From JBOGEB01 sp050743125 (GTDB lineage: Bacteria > Actinomycetota > Nitriliruptoria > Euzebyales > Egibacteraceae), in NCBI GenBank assembly GCA_050743125.1, contig JBOGEB010000239.1, positions 1 to 5,891 on the forward strand: DNA of 5,891 nt, given 5' to 3'. Position 1 is the stretch's first letter; the number at the start of each line of letters is the position of its first letter. A model generated the notes under the pieces. It had not been told where the DNA came from, did no database searches, and worked only from the letters and a program-made list of their open reading frames with translations. This document shows positions 5,658-5,891 of this stretch, piece by piece. Both the position numbers and the translations under genes were made by a program.

Positions 5658-5746
5658 ACGCAGCCACCTCGCCCACCGCCACACGCACATCCACAATCTC
5701 TCCGCAAACCCTTGCCAACCACACCTCCACATGACATAATACAAAC
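5658..5746 (+). promoter_or_regulatory. C-rich, G-poor upstream region, possible Rho-loading tract
   Basis: The plus strand holds about 42 C and 8 G in 89 bases, in contrast to the balanced GC-rich DNA to its left. Unstructured C-rich, G-poor RNA is the hallmark of Rho utilisation sites, so a plus-strand transcript entering from the left could be terminated here. The region also holds the promoter of the next gene. The bias might instead just reflect a relaxed intergenic region. Confidence 0.3.
5712..5740 (+). promoter_or_regulatory. Strong housekeeping-type promoter for a leaderless gene
   Basis: TTGCCA (5712-5717) and CATAAT (5735-5740) each match the consensus at five of six bases and are separated by 17 bp. 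The expected start point about seven bases past the -10 falls on the ATG at 5747, predicting a leaderless mRNA. No ribosome binding site lies before that ATG, which agrees. It is the best promoter in the window. Confidence 0.7.
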
Positions 5747-5756
5747 ATGTGTATGA
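5741..5756. promoter_or_regulatory. SOS-box-like dyad over the start codon
   Basis: ACAAACATGTGTATGA matches the mycobacterial LexA consensus TCGAAC-N4-GTTCGA at 8 of 12 defined positions, including AAC-N4-GT in the centre. A wider dyad, ATACA (5739-5743) with TGTAT (5750-5754), surrounds the palindrome ACATGT. The start codon lies inside the spacer. As I recall, LexA boxes also overlap the start in mycobacterial 13E12-repeat genes. Four mismatches make this tentative. Confidence 0.3.
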
Positions 5757-5891
5757 ATCAGATACAGGGTGCGGCGGTCGAGACGCTCGACGACCACGCG
5801 CTGCTCGACCTGGCCGAGCGTGTACTCGCCGCGCTGAGCGCGAGGCCGTTGAACGCCGCAGTGGAAGACACCGACCTCGCCGAGCGCGTCG
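5747..5891 (+). CDS. N-terminal fragment of a leaderless gene, possibly DUF222/HNH-endonuclease family (3' end outside window)
   Basis: The first 48 codons are visible, beginning MCMNQIQGAAVETLDDHALL and continuing with a helical segment containing LAERVLAALSARPL. Codon use is GC-rich at third positions and the frame stays open to the edge. The start at 5747 is favoured because the promoter predicts transcription from that base; ATG at 5753 is the alternative, and neither has a ribosome binding site. A short helical start with alternating Leu and Ala resembles actinobacterial DUF222 proteins, which usually end in an HNH nuclease domain and are often repeated in the genome. No catalytic part is visible, so the family is a guess from style and promoter layout; the coding call is firmer. 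It is transcribed away from the truncated regulator copy. Confidence 0.7.
   Translation, partial: MCMNQIQGAAVETLDDHALLDLAERVLAALSARPLNAAVEDTDLAERV

Overview
The window is very GC-rich, uses GC-ending codons almost everywhere, and carries gene families typical of filamentous actinomycetes: a STAND-type WD40 protein, a helix-turn-helix regulator with a helical-repeat C-terminus, and what may be a DUF222/HNH-type gene. The genus cannot be read from it.

Layout. (1) 1-2115, plus strand: the C-terminal 704 residues of a large WD40 protein whose N-terminus lies left of the window. It has a short helical linker, 14 nearly identical 43-residue WD40 repeats (129 bp each, enough for two seven-bladed propellers), and a Cys-containing tail typical of actinobacterial STAND/WD40 proteins. 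(2) 2116-2441: a gap between convergent genes, with a strong hairpin and a decayed plus-strand remnant of a regulator HTH domain. (3) 2442-3977, minus strand: a complete 511-residue HTH plus TPR-like regulator. (4) 3978-4162: the regulator's upstream region, with a weak candidate promoter and three inverted repeats. (5) 4163-5657: a second copy of the block 2042-3537. It carries the last 24 codons of a WD40 gene, the intergenic region with hairpin and HTH remnant, and the C-terminal 364 codons of the regulator without its DNA-binding part. As far as I can read, 1420 bp of this (2118-3537 = 4238-5657, offset 2120) is identical, while the first ~76 bp is slightly diverged. (6) 5658-5746: a C-rich, G-poor promoter region. 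(7) 5747-5891, plus strand: the first 48 codons of an apparently leaderless gene that runs off the right edge.

Interpretation. The WD40 protein looks like the sensor half of an NLR-like STAND ATPase, a class used in bacterial conflict and defence. Its repeats vary mainly at positions predicted to lie on the ligand-binding face, and the variants occur as shuffled DNA blocks, as expected of an array diversifying by recombination. The adjacent regulator points towards the WD40 gene and has been partly duplicated; inverted and truncated relatives lie around it, so the locus seems to be rearranged repeatedly. A functional link between the WD40 protein and the regulator is inferred from proximity only.
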